DNA of 64,000 bases from Capra hircus (taxonomy: Eukaryota; Chordata; Mammalia; Artiodactyla; Bovidae). The position numbers were made by a program, and so were the translations under genes. Within the stretch, counting starts at the first letter, position 1; every line of letters begins with the position of its first letter. The notes beneath the pieces were generated by a model that did not search any database, had not been told where the DNA came from, and saw nothing but the letters and a program-made list of their open reading frames with translations. Shown piece by piece: positions 62,869-64,000 of the stretch. The stretch is from positions 52,073,345 through 52,137,344 of the forward strand of contig NC_030822.1 in assembly GCF_001704415.2 (NCBI RefSeq), given 5' to 3'.

Positions 62869-62986
62869 ACGAGCCCGAGGTGACCATCGAGGGGTTTGAT
62901 GGCAACTGGTACCTGCAGCGGATGGATGTGAAGCTCACGTGCAAAGCCGATGCCAACCCCCCAGCCACTGAGTACCACTGGACGAC
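62869..62986 (+). CDS. NECTIN1: NECTIN1 exon 4 (first part of the second IgC domain)
   Basis: Completes Tyr245 and runs to the second base of codon 284 (YEPEVTIEGFDGNWYLQRMD, then VKLTCKADANPPATEYHWT). This is the N-terminal half of the membrane-proximal C-type Ig domain. Cys269 and Trp282 are its first cysteine and core tryptophan; the partner cysteine lies in the next exon, outside the window. Donor GACGAC|GTAAGT is a strong consensus. The exon is 118 bases and shifts phase from 1 to 2, so skipping it would break the frame. Confidence 0.98.
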
Positions 62987-64000
62987 GTAAGTGCTGCGGG
63001 GCTGGCTGGTCGCCTTGCAAGGAACCTTGCTGCACCCATTCCACCTCCAGAAATCTTGGGCAGGGAGGAAATGAAGGTCTAGATTCAGGTTTTTCAGTGA
63101 GAAGGAGAGAGGCCATGAGACACACACACACGCACACACACGCACACATACACCCTCCCATGTTTGACTGCATCAGGGTCAGCAGGACAAACCATTCTGC
63201 CAGGGGGGCTTCCCTCGTGATCTGCCTCCTTTCTGCTCCCTAATCAAGAACGTTGTCATTCTCCTTTGGTGATTCAGTCTGAGTCACTCCCATCCCAGCC
63301 CCCAGTATTTATTTTTATCGAGGTGTCCCCAGGGAGGCTGGCTTTCTGGAGCATCTCAGATCTCTCGGTTTCTTTTCCTTCTCTCCAGCACCCCCAGATT
63401 CTCAGGGAGAGGCAGCAGTCAGCCCAGAACACCTGTGTCCATGGAGTGCTTGCCCCAAGGCCAGTCCCATTCTTGGCTTCGTGGTTTGGGGGCTTAAACC
63501 TTTCCGGGTCTAGTCTCCCCCTCCAGCCAGCTGTGACAGCCTGAGCCAAGGTTCTTCCCAGAGAACAGCTGGATGGAACACACAGAAGGAGAGGGGCATG
63601 GGGAAGCCAAGAAGTAGGTTGACTTGGGTGGCCAGAGGATGGCTGCCCAGACTGTGTCTGCGTTCTTTTTCCAGGAAGTAGAGGCACTGGCACACCCTAG
63701 CTGTTTGTTACCATCCACTTCCTGGGACCAGGAGTGGCTCTGAAGGTGTGAGTGGCCAGGGCTTCCTTGCCAGTTTCAGTTCTGGGTCCAAAAGTTTTGT
63801 GGCACTGAGGATCAAGAGGAAGGAAAAGGGTCTTCTGGGTACAGGAAACTTCTGGAACTCTCCCGGCATAAAAAAGACTTGTGATATGCCCAGCAAGGAA
63901 AGGAGATGGCGAAATGGAACACAGTTCCTAAACACGGGTCAAGTCTCATTACCCGAGTAGCCTGTTAAAATTCTAGGCCAGGACCCCAGCTTTAGTAGAT
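62987..64000 (+). other. NECTIN1: NECTIN1 intron 4 (start only)
   Basis: Starts with GTAAGT and continues past the window end. Contains a (CA)n run with CG interruptions at about 63120-63150. No further exon could be identified: the downstream ORFs do not resemble the rest of nectin-1. Confidence 0.85.

Noticed and set aside
62084..62899. 271-codon ORF running through exon 3
   Set aside because: The middle is NECTIN1 exon 3, but the ORF reads through intron 2, the GT donor at 62436 and the pyrimidine-rich intron 3. Only 62133-62435 is coding.
63000..64000. Search for NECTIN1 exon 5 before the window end
   Set aside because: No ORF here continues the second IgC domain (its second cysteine motif is absent), so the next exon lies outside the window.

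Overview
The window is ruminant nuclear DNA, most likely from cattle or a close relative. Bov-tA SINEs and BovB (RTE) LINE fragments occur only in ruminants among mammals. They sit alongside cetartiodactyl CHR/ART2-type SINEs and older mammalian repeats (MIR, L2, MER20). No prokaryotic gene, CRISPR array, operon or functional RNA gene is visible.

Only one protein-coding gene is supported: the 5' part of NECTIN1 (PVRL1) on the + strand. Bases 1-5700 are intergenic and made largely of old repeats (a CR1/L3-like LINE, L2, MIR, one CHR SINE, one Bov-tA). A CpG island at about 5730-7720 holds the promoter, the 5' UTR and the first coding exon (start codon 6805, donor 6884). Intron 1 then runs 54,380 bases to exon 2 (61264-61614). 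Exons 3 (62133-62435) and 4 (62869-62986) follow. All splice sites are GT/AG, the reading frame is continuous across the junctions, and the four exons encode residues 1-284: signal peptide, IgV domain, first IgC domain and the start of the second IgC domain. The transmembrane segment, cytoplasmic tail and alternative 3' exons lie beyond the window.

Intron 1 is a layered record of transposition. Several insertions can be dated relative to each other because the target-site duplications (TSDs) are still readable. One BovB piece sits inside a MER20 (13-bp TSD), another inside an L2-like element, another inside an LTR-like sequence (13-bp TSD), and a Bov-tA/BovB composite sits inside a CHR SINE (9-bp TSD nested within a 13-bp TSD). 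The most unusual item is at about 56836-57802: a decayed MULE (Mutator-like) DNA transposon. It has imperfect terminal inverted repeats, a frameshifted C-terminal transposase remnant, a candidate 8-bp TSD and a Bov-tA inserted in it.

Several non-repetitive stretches of intron 1 are rich in homeodomain-, SOX- or RFX-like motifs and are candidate enhancers. These are hypotheses from motif reading only. The promoter carries tandem GC boxes, a possible G-quadruplex, a dyad-symmetric element and two short upstream ORFs ahead of a NECTIN1 start codon in a weak context.
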